A stretch of 64,000 nt of DNA. Source: Xanthobacteraceae bacterium (lineage in GTDB: Bacteria; Pseudomonadota; Alphaproteobacteria; Rhizobiales; Xanthobacteraceae). The DNA lies in assembly GCA_029239875.1 (NCBI GenBank), contig JARBUD010000014.1, positions 38,834 through 102,833 on the forward strand, in the 5' to 3' direction. Positions 53,886 through 62,884 of this stretch are shown in pieces. Below the pieces are notes generated by a model, which was given only the letters and a program-made list of their open reading frames with translations, was not told the DNA's origin and ran no database searches. Position 1 is the first letter of the stretch. Each line of letters begins with the position of its first letter. Both the position numbers and the translations under genes were made by a program.

Positions 53886-54136
53886 TGAAGGTGCTCTATT
53901 TCGCCTGGGTGCGCGAGCGCGTCGGGCGCGAGACCGAAGAGATCGCGGTGCCGGAGGGCGTGACCACGGTTGCCGACCTCGCCGCCTTCCTCAAAGGTCG
54001 CGGCGAGGGCTATGCGCGTGCCTTCGAGAATCCGCGCGTGGTGCGCGCCGCGCTCGACCGCCGGCATGCCAAGCCGGATACGCCGCTCGCCGGCGCACGC
54101 GAGGTCGCGTTCTTCCCGCCCATGACGGGCGGCTGA
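53885..54136 (+). CDS. moaD: Molybdopterin synthase small subunit
   Basis: This is an 83-residue ubiquitin-fold protein. The C-terminal 'FFPPMTGG' carries the Gly-Gly end that becomes a thiocarboxylate and donates sulfur for molybdopterin. The start is the GTG at 53885, which overlaps the pgsA stop by one base. Length is normal. It works with MoaE, encoded 15 bp downstream. Confidence 0.94.
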   Translation: MKVLYFAWVRERVGRETEEIAVPEGVTTVADLAAFLKGRGEGYARAFENPRVVRAALDRRHAKPDTPLAGAREVAFFPPMTGG

Positions 54137-54151
54137 TCGAGGGAGGGCGGG

Positions 54152-54610
54152 ATGTTCACCGTCCGCATCCAATCCGAGGATTTCGACGCCGCCGCCGAGG
54201 CCGCCGCCCTCACCCGCGGCCGCACGGATGTCGGCGCCGTCGTCACCTTCACCGGCCTGTGCCGGGCGCAGGACGCCACCGGCGGCGCGCCGCTCATCGC
54301 GCTCACGCTGGAGCATTATCCCGGCATGGCGGAGGAGGAGATCCGCCGCCTGATCGAGGAAGCCGGCACCCGCTGGCCGCTGCTCGGCGCCACCGTGATC
54401 CACCGCTACGGGCGGATGGTGCCGGGCGACAACATCGTGCTGGTGGTCACCACGTCCTCACATCGGGGCGCCGCCTTCGCCGCCGCCGAGTTCCTGATGG
54501 ACTGGCTGAAGACCCGCGCGCCGTTCTGGAAGCTGGAAGAGCGCGAGGACGCCAGCAGCTGGGTCGCCGCCAAGGACACCGACGACGAAGCGGCAGAGCG
54601 GTGGGGTTGA
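54152..54610 (+). CDS. moaE: Molybdopterin synthase large subunit
   Basis: This 152-residue catalytic subunit converts precursor Z to molybdopterin. 'GAVVTFTGLCR' and 'LTLEHYPGMAEEEI' are typical, and 'HRYGRMVPGDNIVLVVTTSSHR' with 'KTRAPFWKLEE' contains the active-site lysine region. It follows moaD closely, and a bidirectional terminator lies 15 bases after the stop. Confidence 0.95.
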   Translation: MFTVRIQSEDFDAAAEAAALTRGRTDVGAVVTFTGLCRAQDATGGAPLIALTLEHYPGMAEEEIRRLIEEAGTRWPLLGATVIHRYGRMVPGDNIVLVVTTSSHRGAAFAAAEFLMDWLKTRAPFWKLEEREDASSWVAAKDTDDEAAERWG

Positions 54611-54625
54611 GTTCCCGCAAATGAA

Positions 54626-54649
54626 AATGCCGGCCCGCAGGCCGGCATT
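54626..54649. terminator. Bidirectional terminator between moaE and ilvE
   Basis: AATGCCGGCC-CGCA-GGCCGGCATT is a perfect 10-bp stem between two convergent genes. Neither side has a long T-run, but four A (54624-54627) precede it for the minus strand. Confidence 0.75.
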
Positions 54650-54672
54650 CGCTTCTGTCAGGCGTAGAGCGG

Positions 54673-55560
54673 TCAGGCCGCCGCCTTCTTCGGCTGCACC
54701 TCGGCCATGTAGTCCTCCATCAGCGTGCGCGTGACGGGACCGGGCTGGTAGTGCCGGCCGGCGATCTCCGAGACCGGCGTCACCTCGGCGGCGGTGCCGG
54801 TGATGAAGCACTCGTCGAAGCTCGGCAGTTCCTCCGGCATGATCGCCCGCTCGATCACCTCGTAGCCGCGGCGCTTGGCCAGCTCGATTACCGTCTGGCG
54901 GGTGATGCCGTTGAGGAACGCGTCGGCGACCGGCGTGTGGATCACGCCATCCTTCGCAAAGAAGATGTTCGCGCCGGTGCATTCGGCCACGCGCCCGCGC
55001 CAGTCCAGCATCAGCGCGTCGGCATAGCCCTCGCGCTCGGCAGCATGCTTGGAGATGGTGCAGATCATGTACAGGCCGGCCGCCTTCGAGGTCGAGGGCG
55101 CGGTCTGCGGGTCCGGACGGCGATACTTCGCCTCGCCGATGCGGATGCCCTTCAAGCGCTGCGCCGGATCGAAATAGCTCGGCCATTCCCACGCCGCGAT
55201 GGCGAGGTGGATCTGGTTATGCTGCGCGGAGACGCCCATCATGTCCGAGCCGCGCCAGGCGACGGGGCGGATATAGGCGTCGGCGAACTTCTGGCGCACC
55301 AGCAATTCACGGCAGGCGGCGTTGATCTCGGCCTCGCTGTAGGGAATCTCGAAATCGAGCAGGCGCGCGCTTTCCTTCAGGCGCGTGGTGTGTGCCTCGA
55401 GCTTGAAGATCTCGCCGCCATAGGCGCGCTCGCCCTCGAATACGCAGCTGCCGTAATGCAGCCCGTGGGTCAGCACATGGACCTGGGCATCCTGCCACGG
55501 CACGAAGGCGCCGTCGTACCAGATCCAGCCGCTGCGTTTGTCGAAAGGTTCGCTTGCCAT
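54673..55560 (-). CDS. ilvE: Branched-chain-amino-acid aminotransferase
   Basis: This 295-residue PLP enzyme carries out the last step of Leu, Ile and Val synthesis. Lys159 in 'APSTSKAAGLYM' is the PLP-binding residue; 'HGLHYGSCVFEGERAY' and 'VAECTGANIFF' with the 'GITRQTVIELA' phosphate-binding region are typical of class IV aminotransferases. Length is as expected. It is divergent from a MarR-type regulator across a 248-bp gap. Confidence 0.95.
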   Translation of the reverse strand: MASEPFDKRSGWIWYDGAFVPWQDAQVHVLTHGLHYGSCVFEGERAYGGEIFKLEAHTTRLKESARLLDFEIPYSEAEINAACRELLVRQKFADAYIRPVAWRGSDMMGVSAQHNQIHLAIAAWEWPSYFDPAQRLKGIRIGEAKYRRPDPQTAPSTSKAAGLYMICTISKHAAEREGYADALMLDWRGRVAECTGANIFFAKDGVIHTPVADAFLNGITRQTVIELAKRRGYEVIERAIMPEELPSFDECFITGTAAEVTPVSEIAGRHYQPGPVTRTLMEDYMAEVQPKKAAA

Positions 55561-55782
55561 GGTTGTCTCCCATACGGGCCCCCGACGCCCATGGAGACGT
55601 CGCGGCCCCTCTTTTCCTTCAGCATGGCGGCTTCGGCTTATCCGCGAGCAAGCAATATTTTTGCCTCGCAGCCGAAGTCCCGTTATCGTTCGCCGCCCGA
55701 CCGGCGGGCGCGCAATCGTTCCGTTTTCGAGAGCATCGAGGGCCGAGGCCGAACGATCCTTTCGCCGAACGGGACATCTGGG

Positions 55783-55797
55783 TAACGATCATAACGA
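55783..55797. promoter_or_regulatory. Direct repeats of TAACGA upstream of the MarR-type regulator
   Basis: TAACGA-TCA-TAACGA lies 12 bp before the ATG; a related inverted AACGATAAC is found around 55682 on the other strand. Such short repeated sites near a MarR-family gene suggest an operator, possibly autoregulatory. Weak evidence. Confidence 0.3.
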
Positions 55798-55808
55798 AAA
55801 AAGTCAAC

Positions 55809-56393
55809 ATGGCTGACATAAATGTCTCGATGACGTCGCGCTCCGGCAAGAGCGAATCCGCCCCCTCCCCGCGCCCGGCCGGCGCGGCGGAAGGCGAGCC
55901 GATGCTCGACCTCATCGAGCTTTTGTTCTTTGCCTACAGGAACTTCGTCAGCGACCCCGACGAGATTTTGCAAGGCATCAGCTTCGGCCGCGCACATCAT
56001 CGTGTGCTGCATTTCGTCAGCCGCCACCCTGGTATGCGCGTGACGGACCTCCTGGACATCCTGCGCATCACCAAGCAGAGCCTCGGGCGCGTGCTGCGCG
56101 AGCTGGTCGAGCAGGGTTTCATCGACAGCCGCGCCGGCGCCTCCGACCGCCGTCAGCGCCTACTCCACCTCACGCCCAAGGGCGAAACGCTGGCGCAGGA
56201 ATTCGTTGCCATCCAGTCCCGCCGCCTGCGCCGGGCGCTGGAGGAGAGCGGGCCGGATTCGCGCGAGCTGGTCCGCCGCTTTCTTGTCGCCATGATCGAC
56301 CCGGAAGATCGCGGCGCGATCGAGAAGCTGATCGCCCGCGCCGACCAGACGAGCGAGGCGCGCAGCATGGCGCGCGTGCGCTCCGCCGGCTGA
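55809..56393 (+). CDS. MarR family transcriptional regulator
   Basis: This 194-residue winged-helix regulator has the core at about 35-150: 'MRVTDLLDILRITKQSLGRVLRELVEQGFID' is the recognition helix region and 'ASDRRQRLLHLTPKG' the wing. The N-terminal 35 residues are Ser/Pro-rich. Ligand unknown. It is 13 bp upstream of a response regulator gene, forming a three-gene set with a sensor kinase; the same MarR-RR-HK order next to ilvE recurs in rhizobial genomes as far as I recall. Confidence 0.9.
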   Translation: MADINVSMTSRSGKSESAPSPRPAGAAEGEPMLDLIELLFFAYRNFVSDPDEILQGISFGRAHHRVLHFVSRHPGMRVTDLLDILRITKQSLGRVLRELVEQGFIDSRAGASDRRQRLLHLTPKGETLAQEFVAIQSRRLRRALEESGPDSRELVRRFLVAMIDPEDRGAIEKLIARADQTSEARSMARVRSAG

Positions 56394-56406
56394 CGGAGGC
56401 GCACCC

Positions 56407-57153
56407 ATGCTCGACGCCAAGCTCGACACGAAGCCGCCCGAGGATGCGAGGATCGCCCGGCCCATGCCTGCCGACGACGCCTTCCACCTGCTGATCGTCG
56501 ACGACGACCGGCGTATCCGCGACCTGCTGTCCCGCTTCCTGACCGAGCACGGCTACCGCGTCACCACGGCTGAATCGGCCGCCGACGCCCGCGCCCGGCT
56601 GGCCGGGCTCACCTTCGACCTGCTCATCCTCGACGTGATGATGCCGGGCGAGAGCGGCTTCGACCTTGCCCGCGCCGTGCGCGAGGGCTCGGGCGTGCCG
56701 ATCATGATGCTCACCGCCCGTTCGGAGACCGGCGACCGCATCGAGGGGCTGGAGATCGGCGCCGACGACTATCTCGCCAAGCCGTTCGAGCCGCGCGAAT
56801 TGCTGCTGCGCATCGGCAACATCATCAAGCGCGCCGTGCCCCCGCCGGCGCAGGCGATCGAGACCGTGCGCTTCGGGCCGTTCATGTTCCACCTGGCGCG
56901 CGGCGAGCTGACCCGCGATGGCGAGATGGTCCGCCTCACCGACCGCGAGCGCGACATGCTGCGCGTGCTCGGCGAGAAGCCCGGCGAGACCGTGCCGCGC
57001 CAGGCCCTCGTCGCCCCGGGCGTCGCCGCCGGCGACCGGGCGGTGGACGTGCAGGTCAACCGCCTGCGCCGCAAGATCGAGCGCGATCCCGCCAACCCGG
57101 CCTATGTCCAGACCGTGCGGGGCCTCGGCTACCGTCTGGTCGTCGCCCCTTGA
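56407..57153 (+). CDS. OmpR-family response regulator
   Basis: This 248-residue regulator has a receiver with phosphoacceptor Asp76 in 'LLILDVMMPGESG' and a C-terminal winged helix ending 'VQTVRGLGYRLVVAP'. It is coupled to the kinase gene by a TTGA overlap. In Rhodobacter a related pair (PetR) sits at the cytochrome bc1 genes, but here no such genes are adjacent. The 25 residues before the receiver are a disordered extension. Confidence 0.93.
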   Translation: MLDAKLDTKPPEDARIARPMPADDAFHLLIVDDDRRIRDLLSRFLTEHGYRVTTAESAADARARLAGLTFDLLILDVMMPGESGFDLARAVREGSGVPIMMLTARSETGDRIEGLEIGADDYLAKPFEPRELLLRIGNIIKRAVPPPAQAIETVRFGPFMFHLARGELTRDGEMVRLTDRERDMLRVLGEKPGETVPRQALVAPGVAAGDRAVDVQVNRLRRKIERDPANPAYVQTVRGLGYRLVVAP

Positions 57154-58553
57154 GCGTGCTCGAGACCCATATGGTCGGTGCCGCCCGCGCGCGGCTGCGG
57201 CTCACCCAGAGGCGCATGCGCGAGAACAATGCCCGCTTCGGCGCCTGGTTCAACCGGGTGATGCCGAAGGGGCTGTTCGCCCGCTCGCTCATCATCATCA
57301 TCACCCCGATGGTGATCCTGCAGTCGGTGCTGGCCTTCGTGTTCATGGAGCGGCACTACAACACGGTGACGCGCCGCCTCTCCGCCGCCGTGTCGCAGGA
57401 CGTCACCGCGCTGGCCGACCTCGCCGCCACCTTTCCGACGCCGGAGGAGCGCGAGCGCATCAAGCGCATCGCCCAGATCGCCATGGGCCTGACGGTCGAC
57501 TTCCTGCCCGACGAGCGCCTGCCGCCGCCGGGGCCGAAGCCGTTCTTCTCCATCCTCGATTCCGCCTTCACCACCGAGCTCGGCAAGCGGCTGCGCCGGC
57601 CGTTCTGGACCGACACGGTGGGCAACTCCAACCTCATCGAGGTGCGGGTGCAGCTGGAAGGCGGGGTGATGCGCGTCTTCGCCCGCCGCAGCCAGGCCTA
57701 TCTCTCCAACTCGCACATCTTCCTGGTGTGGATGGTCGGCACCTCGCTGGTGCTGCTATTCGTCGCCATCCTGTTCCTGCGCAACCAGATCAAGCCGATC
57801 GAGGCGCTGGCCGATGCCGCCGTCGCCTTCGGCAAGGGCCGAGACGTGGTCGGCTTCCGCCCGCGCGGCGCACGCGAGGTGCGCGGCGCGGCGCTCGCCT
57901 TCCTGGAGATGAAGCGGCGCATCGAGCGGCAGATCGAGCAGCGCACGACCATGCTGGCGGGCGTGTCCCACGACATGCGCACCATCCTCACCCGCTTCAA
58001 GCTGGAGCTGGCGCTCATCGGCGACACGCCGGACACCGAGGCGCTGCGCAAGGATGTCGACGAGCTTCAGAGCATGCTGGAGGCCTATCTCGCCTTCGCC
58101 CGCGACGACAATGGCGAAGCGCCGGTCATGGCCGACGTCGCCCAGCTGCTCGACGAGGTACGCTACAATGCCGAGCGCCACGGCGCGAAGGTCGCCGTCG
58201 GCTTCACCGGCGACCCGATGGTGATGATCCGCCTCGACGCCTTCCGCCGCTGCGTCACCAATCTCGTCAACAATGCCCGCCGCCACGGCACGCGGGTCGA
58301 GGTCTCCGGCTCGCGCGACGAGCGCTGGCTCACCGTGACGGTGGACGACGACGGGCCGGGCATCCCGCCCGAGCGGCGCGACGACGTGTTCCGCCCCTTC
58401 GTGCGTCTCGACGAGGCGCGCAACCAGGATGCCGGCGGCTCCGGCCTCGGCCTGACCATCGCCCGCGACGCCGCCCGCTCGCATGGCGGCGACGTCATCC
58501 TCGGCGACAGCCCGCTCGGGGGCTTGAGGGCGACGGTGCGGATACCGGTCTGA
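57150..58553 (+). CDS. EnvZ-like sensor histidine kinase
   Basis: This is a 467-residue membrane kinase with helices at about 47-66 and 190-210 around a periplasmic domain, HAMP at 211-262, His274 in 'AGVSHDMRTILTRF' and a HATPase with 'GSGLGLTIARDAARSHGG'. The start is a TTG overlapping the upstream TGA; GTG at 57156 and ATG at 57171 are alternatives. In the H-box the usual proline after 'RT' is isoleucine (Ile279), which may affect phosphatase activity. Cognate partner of the OmpR-type regulator just upstream. Confidence 0.92.
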   Translation: MSVLETHMVGAARARLRLTQRRMRENNARFGAWFNRVMPKGLFARSLIIIITPMVILQSVLAFVFMERHYNTVTRRLSAAVSQDVTALADLAATFPTPEERERIKRIAQIAMGLTVDFLPDERLPPPGPKPFFSILDSAFTTELGKRLRRPFWTDTVGNSNLIEVRVQLEGGVMRVFARRSQAYLSNSHIFLVWMVGTSLVLLFVAILFLRNQIKPIEALADAAVAFGKGRDVVGFRPRGAREVRGAALAFLEMKRRIERQIEQRTTMLAGVSHDMRTILTRFKLELALIGDTPDTEALRKDVDELQSMLEAYLAFARDDNGEAPVMADVAQLLDEVRYNAERHGAKVAVGFTGDPMVMIRLDAFRRCVTNLVNNARRHGTRVEVSGSRDERWLTVTVDDDGPGIPPERRDDVFRPFVRLDEARNQDAGGSGLGLTIARDAARSHGGDVILGDSPLGGLRATVRIPV

Positions 58554-58559
58554 GGCAGG

Positions 58560-58919
58560 TTAGAACAGCCGCGCCCCGTTCGGCACCGCATGGTCGGGCT
58601 GGAACAGCACCACCGCGCCGTCTTCGTCCGGGAAACCCAGCGTCAGCACCTCGGAGATCGCCGGCCCGATCTGGCGCGGCGGGAAGTTGACCACCGCCGC
58701 CACCTGCCGGCCGATCAGGTCCTCCGGCGCGTAGTGCACGGTGACCTGCGCCGTCGACTTCTTGCAGCCTATGTGGGGCCCGAAATCGATCACCAGCTTC
58801 AGTGCCGGCTTGCGCGCCTCGGGAAAGGGCTCGGCCTGCATGATCGTGCCGACCCTGATATCGACCTTCAGGAAATCCGCGATCGAGATCGCTTCCAGCG
58901 GCGCAAGACTCACGGGCAT
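58560..58919 (-). CDS. csaA: tRNA-binding domain protein, CsaA-like
   Basis: This 119-residue OB-fold protein belongs to the EMAP-II/CsaA group: '[23 protein letters not shown]' and '[21 protein letters not shown]' are both diagnostic. Proteins of this type bind tRNA-like RNA and have been proposed to assist protein export. The ribosome site lies very close to ATG 58919, and GTG two codons later (58913) would have better spacing. The gene is in the same orientation as the TetR gene 19 bp upstream. Confidence 0.92.
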   Translation of the reverse strand: MPVSLAPLEAISIADFLKVDIRVGTIMQAEPFPEARKPALKLVIDFGPHIGCKKSTAQVTVHYAPEDLIGRQVAAVVNFPPRQIGPAISEVLTLGFPDEDGAVVLFQPDHAVPNGARLF

Positions 58920-58938
58920 TCTCCCTTCACGAGTTCGT

Positions 58939-59775
58939 TCACGCCGCCGCCGGAGCTTCCGGCGGTGCGTCCTTCGTAGCCCGCCGGCCGCGCCGCCCGC
59001 AGGTGGCGAGACGCGCGGCGCCCTCCAGAAGGCCCAGCATGCGCTCGCCCCGGTCGAGCTCGCGGTCGAGCGCGGCCATGGTCCTGGCGAGGCTCGGATC
59101 GTCGTCCTGCAGGAAGGTCTGCCCGACCTGGACGAGCAGCAGTGCCAGCCCCTGCGCACGCACCGCGCCCTTGAGCCCGGCAGTGTCGATCTTCGCCGCC
59201 GCCAGCATCCATTGCTGCGAGCGCCTCGACAGCCGGTTCAGCGCCAGCGCGAAGAACGGGTTGCGCCGCGCCGATTCCGCCAGCGAGCGTATCGCCGCGC
59301 GATGCGGCGTGAGCACGTCGAGCCGGCGCATCAGCACGTCGAACAGCCGGTCGCGCGCCGGCTGGTCGTCCATGTCGTCGCCGGTGGCCGCCAGCACCTT
59401 TCGGTCGGTCTCGCGCATGAAGGCGGTGATCATGTCGAAGGTCGAGCCGAAGGAATTGCGCAGCTCGGCCAGCGGGATGTTGGCCTGCGCCGCCACCTCG
59501 CCGAGGCTGATGCGCTCGAACGGCTTCTGGGCGAGCAGTTCGAGGAAGCTTTCGACGATCTTGGCGCGGGGATCGGCGGCCGCGCCGCTGGATCCGAAAG
59601 CGCCGGTGCCGGCAGCAGCGTCCGGCGCAGGAGAAGCCTTAGCGGCAGATGCCTTGGCGGCGGCCCCTTTGGCCGCGCCGGTGCGGGGCTTGGCGGTGCC
59701 AGGCTTGCCGGTCTCCGCCTTGCCCGACTCCGTCTTGCCGGCGGATGCCGCCTTCGTTCCGGGAGAGCGTGCCAT
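58939..59775 (-). CDS. TetR family regulator with Ala/Lys-rich histone-H1-like N-terminal tail
   Basis: This is a 278-residue protein. The TetR DNA-binding fold begins at about residue 70 ('[27 protein letters not shown]'). Residues 1-68 are almost only Ala, Lys, Gly, Thr, Ser and Pro with repeats such as '[14 protein letters not shown]', resembling the C-terminal tails of histone H1-like and PhaF-like proteins. A short Arg/Pro/Ala tail ends the protein. The ligand domain is average in size. Function is unknown; the tail could add non-specific DNA binding. Confidence 0.85.
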   Translation of the reverse strand: MARSPGTKAASAGKTESGKAETGKPGTAKPRTGAAKGAAAKASAAKASPAPDAAAGTGAFGSSGAAADPRAKIVESFLELLAQKPFERISLGEVAAQANIPLAELRNSFGSTFDMITAFMRETDRKVLAATGDDMDDQPARDRLFDVLMRRLDVLTPHRAAIRSLAESARRNPFFALALNRLSRRSQQWMLAAAKIDTAGLKGAVRAQGLALLLVQVGQTFLQDDDPSLARTMAALDRELDRGERMLGLLEGAARLATCGRRGRRATKDAPPEAPAAA

Positions 59776-59889
59776 GATGACCTCCTGTCCTGAACGTCGC
59801 CTGCCCTAGAACTTAAGGCGCAGGAGCGGCAAGGAGAAGGGCAGGCTGCCGCTGCCGCTTTGATAAGCCGCAAGCCGCGGCGTCGCGCC

Positions 59890-60714
59890 TCAGCCGGCGA
59901 GCTCGCGCGAGCGCCGCGTCGCCGCCACCACCGCCTCGGTGAGCAGCGGGCCGAAGCCCTTCGTCTCGTCCATCAGGACTTCCAGCGCCGCCGCCGTCGT
60001 GCCCTTGGGCGAGGTGACGTTCTTGCGCAGCTGCGCCGGATCGAGCCCCGTCTGGCGCATCAACTCGCCGGCGCCGGCAACGGTGGCGCGCGCCAGACGG
60101 TCGGCCATGTCGGCGGGAAGGCCCGCCGCCGCACCCGCCTGCGCCAAGGCCTCGGCCAGCAGGAACACATAGGCCGGCCCGGAGCCGGAGACGGCGGTGG
60201 CGACGTCGATCAGCGCCTCGTCGTCGACCCACTCCACCCCGCCGGTGGCGCGCAGCAGCGCGTCCGCGATGCTCATCTGCTCGGGCGTCACCGCCGCATT
60301 GGGCACCGCCACCGTCACGCCGCGCCCGATGGCGGCCGGCGTGTTGGGGATGGCGCGCACCACCGACACGCCCGGCGGGAAGGCGGCTTCGAGGAAGCTG
60401 ATGGTGCGTCCCGCCATCACCGAGACCACCAGCGTATCCGGGTTGGCCAGCGCGGCGACGCGCGGCAGCACGTCGGGGGCGACCTGCGGCTTCACCGCCA
60501 GCAGCATTACCGAAGGCGGCGAGCCGTTGAGCGGGTTCAGCGCGATGCCACGCGCCTCGATGAGGGCTGCGACCTCGGGCGGCGGGCCGGGATCGATCAC
60601 CGCCGCGCGGGCCGGATCGAGGCCGAGGCCGATCCAGCCTTCCAGCATGGCGCCGCCCATCTTGCCGGCACCGACGAGCAGCACCCGGCCAGGAATGTCG
60701 GAGAGAGTGGCCAT
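59890..60714 (-). CDS. proC: Pyrroline-5-carboxylate reductase
   Basis: This is a 274-residue NADPH-dependent enzyme of the last step of proline synthesis. 'VLLVGAGKMGGAMLEGW' is the cofactor site and 'ALIDVATAVSGSGPAYVFLLAEALAQAG' the C-terminal signature. 'QTGLDPAQLRKNVTSPKGTTAAALEVL' ends the substrate-binding part. The start 60714 with AGGGGGAA upstream was preferred over 60762. Confidence 0.95.
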   Translation of the reverse strand: MATLSDIPGRVLLVGAGKMGGAMLEGWIGLGLDPARAAVIDPGPPPEVAALIEARGIALNPLNGSPPSVMLLAVKPQVAPDVLPRVAALANPDTLVVSVMAGRTISFLEAAFPPGVSVVRAIPNTPAAIGRGVTVAVPNAAVTPEQMSIADALLRATGGVEWVDDEALIDVATAVSGSGPAYVFLLAEALAQAGAAAGLPADMADRLARATVAGAGELMRQTGLDPAQLRKNVTSPKGTTAAALEVLMDETKGFGPLLTEAVVAATRRSRELAG

Positions 60715-60832
60715 GATCGTTCCCCCTGCCAAACGCGGTCCACGCTCGATGCGGCCCGTCATGCCGGGTTGTGCCGGGGCGGCGCGGCTTTGGCAATGGG
60801 AAGTGCGGACGGGCGCCTGCGCCCGTCCCGTC

Positions 60833-61330
60833 TCACGCCTCGCCGACGGTCTCGAACAGCGTGGCGTCCATCGCCTCGCGGGCGGACTTGCCGGCCCAGA
60901 CGACGAACTGGAAGGCGGGGAAATAGCGCTCCACCGCCTCGATGGCGCATTCCATCAGCACTTCGCACTGGCGGTCGGTCGCCTCCGCTCCGGCGAGCAG
61001 CAGCGCGTGGCGGAACATGATCACGCCCTCCTTCGACCAGAGGTCGAAATGGCCGATCCACATCTGCTCGTTGATCAGCGAGAGCAGGCGCAGCACCTCG
61101 GTCTTGCGCTTCTCCGGCACCTTCAGGTCGAAGGCGCAGGCGACGTGCAGCGCCTCCACCTCGTCCATCCACTGGAACGACACGTGGCAGTCCGTCCAGC
61201 GCCCTTCCAGCGAGATGGTGATCTCGTCCTCGGCCGAGCGCTCGAACGACCATTCGTTGAGCGCGGCCATGCGCTCGACAAGGTCCAGCGGATTAAGGCG
61301 GGTGTCGGATTCGAAATCGGTATAGGTCAT
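60833..61330 (-). CDS. YbjN domain-containing protein
   Basis: This 165-residue protein has the compact alpha/beta fold of YbjN proteins, related to type III secretion chaperones ('NEWSFERSAEDEITISLEGRW', 'ALHVACAFDLKVP', 'HALLLAGAEATDRQCEVLM'). Its function is not established. The start 61330 has GAGG seven bases upstream. It is located upstream of proC in the same orientation with a 118-bp gap. Confidence 0.9.
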   Translation of the reverse strand: MTYTDFESDTRLNPLDLVERMAALNEWSFERSAEDEITISLEGRWTDCHVSFQWMDEVEALHVACAFDLKVPEKRKTEVLRLLSLINEQMWIGHFDLWSKEGVIMFRHALLLAGAEATDRQCEVLMECAIEAVERYFPAFQFVVWAGKSAREAMDATLFETVGEA

Positions 61331-61562
61331 GCTCGACCTCGCGAGGGTGGGCGCGGAGGGGGTCGAACGCAATCAACGCGGCCGTCTATCCGGCAAAGCA
61401 TTCGTGAATCGAACGAATCGCCTTCTTTCCGACTATATCGCGCTGAATCCGTACCTCGCTACGACCGTTGGGCCACTGCCCGCATTAAACGCGGCGCATG
61501 GCGGAAAGGTGTCGGGATTCGCAGTGCCGCCGCAAGCGCGCCGGCGCTGCGTCCACAGCGGT

Positions 61563-61850
61563 TCAGCCGAGCGAATCCGGCGGGTCGATCGTCGCGTCGA
61601 GCTTGCTCTCCTTCGCCTCCAGCGCGGCGATGCGGGCGGCCAGCCGTTCGTTCTCCTCGCGGGCGGCGGCGGCGAGCTCCTTCACCGTCTCGAACTCCTC
61701 GCGGGTGACGACGTCGAGCTCGCGCAGGATGCGCTCGGCCTGCGCGCGCATCACCGTCTCAGCCTCGCGGCGCACGCCGGTGGCGACGCCGGCGGCGTCG
61801 TTCATCAGCCGGGCGAAATCGTCGAAGATACGGCTGGTGGTCTGGGTCAT
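61563..61850 (-). CDS. ubiK: Accessory factor UbiK family protein (BMFP)
   Basis: This 95-residue helical protein has a conserved N-terminal amphipathic helix 'RIFDDFARLMNDAAGV' and a C-terminal coiled coil 'AREENERLAARIAALEAKE'. Family members form membrane-associated trimers and assist ubiquinone synthesis under oxygen. It is divergent from lgt, an arrangement common in alphaproteobacteria. Confidence 0.9.
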   Translation of the reverse strand: MTQTTSRIFDDFARLMNDAAGVATGVRREAETVMRAQAERILRELDVVTREEFETVKELAAAAREENERLAARIAALEAKESKLDATIDPPDSLG

Positions 61851-62041
61851 GGTCGGCTCCCGACTTGAGGCAGGTACAATGCCTCGCCTTTAGCGGGAGA
61901 ATGGGGCGCCGTACCCGCCTTAGCAAGGGTGGCAACGGCTTGTCCCCGGCTGCGCCTTGATCCTGTCATTCAGGCGAGGCAAAGCGGGATGCGGCCGAAT
62001 CGGCGCCGCGCCGCCGAGCTCGCCGCCGGAGATTGCCCGCC

Positions 62042-62884
62042 ATGTTCGCTCCGCCGCTCTTCGTCCTGCCCTTCCCCAGCATCGACCCGGTGCTGATCGA
62101 GCTCGGCCCCTTCGCCATACGCTGGTACGCGCTGGCCTATATCGTCGGGCTGCTGTTCGGCTGGTGGATGGCCAAGAAGCTGTGCGCCACGCCGGCGCTG
62201 TGGGGCGGGCGGGCGCCGATCAAGCCGGAGGAGTTCGACGACGCCATCGTCTGGATCGCGCTCGGCGTCATCCTCGGCGGGCGCATCGGCTATGTGCTGT
62301 TCTACAACCTGCCCTACTATTCCCAAAATCCGTGGGAGGCGCTGACCCTCTGGCATGGCGGCATGGCCTTCCATGGCGGTTTCCTCGGCTCCATCCTCGC
62401 CATGTACCTGTTCTGCCGGCGGCGGGGCCTGCCCTTCGTCTCCATGCTCGACATCGCCGCCAGCGTAGTGCCGGTCGGGCTGTTCCTCGGGCGGCTGGCG
62501 AACTTCATCAATGGCGAGCTCTGGGGCCGGACGACCGACGTCGCCTGGGCCTTCGTCTTCCCCCATGGCGGGCCGGAGCCGCGCCATCCGAGCCAGCTCT
62601 ACGAGGCGGGGCTGGAGGGGCTGGCGATCTTCATCATCCTGCAGATCGCCATCCGCGCCGGCGCCCTCAGCCGGCCGGGCACGGTCGCCGGGCTGTTCGT
62701 CTTCCTCTATGGCTGCGCCCGCATCTTCGTCGAGTTCTTCCGCGAGCCGGATGCGCAGCTCGGCTATCTCTATGGCGGCTGGCTGACCATGGGCATGGTG
62801 CTGTCGCTGCCCATGCTGGCGCTCGGCGCGTGGCTGGTGCTGCGCGCCCGCCGCCGCCCGGCGCTGGGCGCCGACGCCGCATGA
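62042..62884 (+). CDS. lgt: Prolipoprotein diacylglyceryl transferase
   Basis: This 280-residue inner-membrane enzyme transfers diacylglycerol from phosphatidylglycerol to the lipobox cysteine of prolipoproteins. 'GGRIGYVLFYN', 'FHGGFLGSILAMYLF' and the signature 'GLFLGRLANFINGELWGR' with the essential arginine and asparagine are intact. The ATG at 62042 gives the common N-terminus; a TTG at 62033 is in frame. The stop overlaps the next start (ATGA). Confidence 0.96.
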   Translation: MFAPPLFVLPFPSIDPVLIELGPFAIRWYALAYIVGLLFGWWMAKKLCATPALWGGRAPIKPEEFDDAIVWIALGVILGGRIGYVLFYNLPYYSQNPWEALTLWHGGMAFHGGFLGSILAMYLFCRRRGLPFVSMLDIAASVVPVGLFLGRLANFINGELWGRTTDVAWAFVFPHGGPEPRHPSQLYEAGLEGLAIFIILQIAIRAGALSRPGTVAGLFVFLYGCARIFVEFFREPDAQLGYLYGGWLTMGMVLSLPMLALGAWLVLRARRRPALGADAA

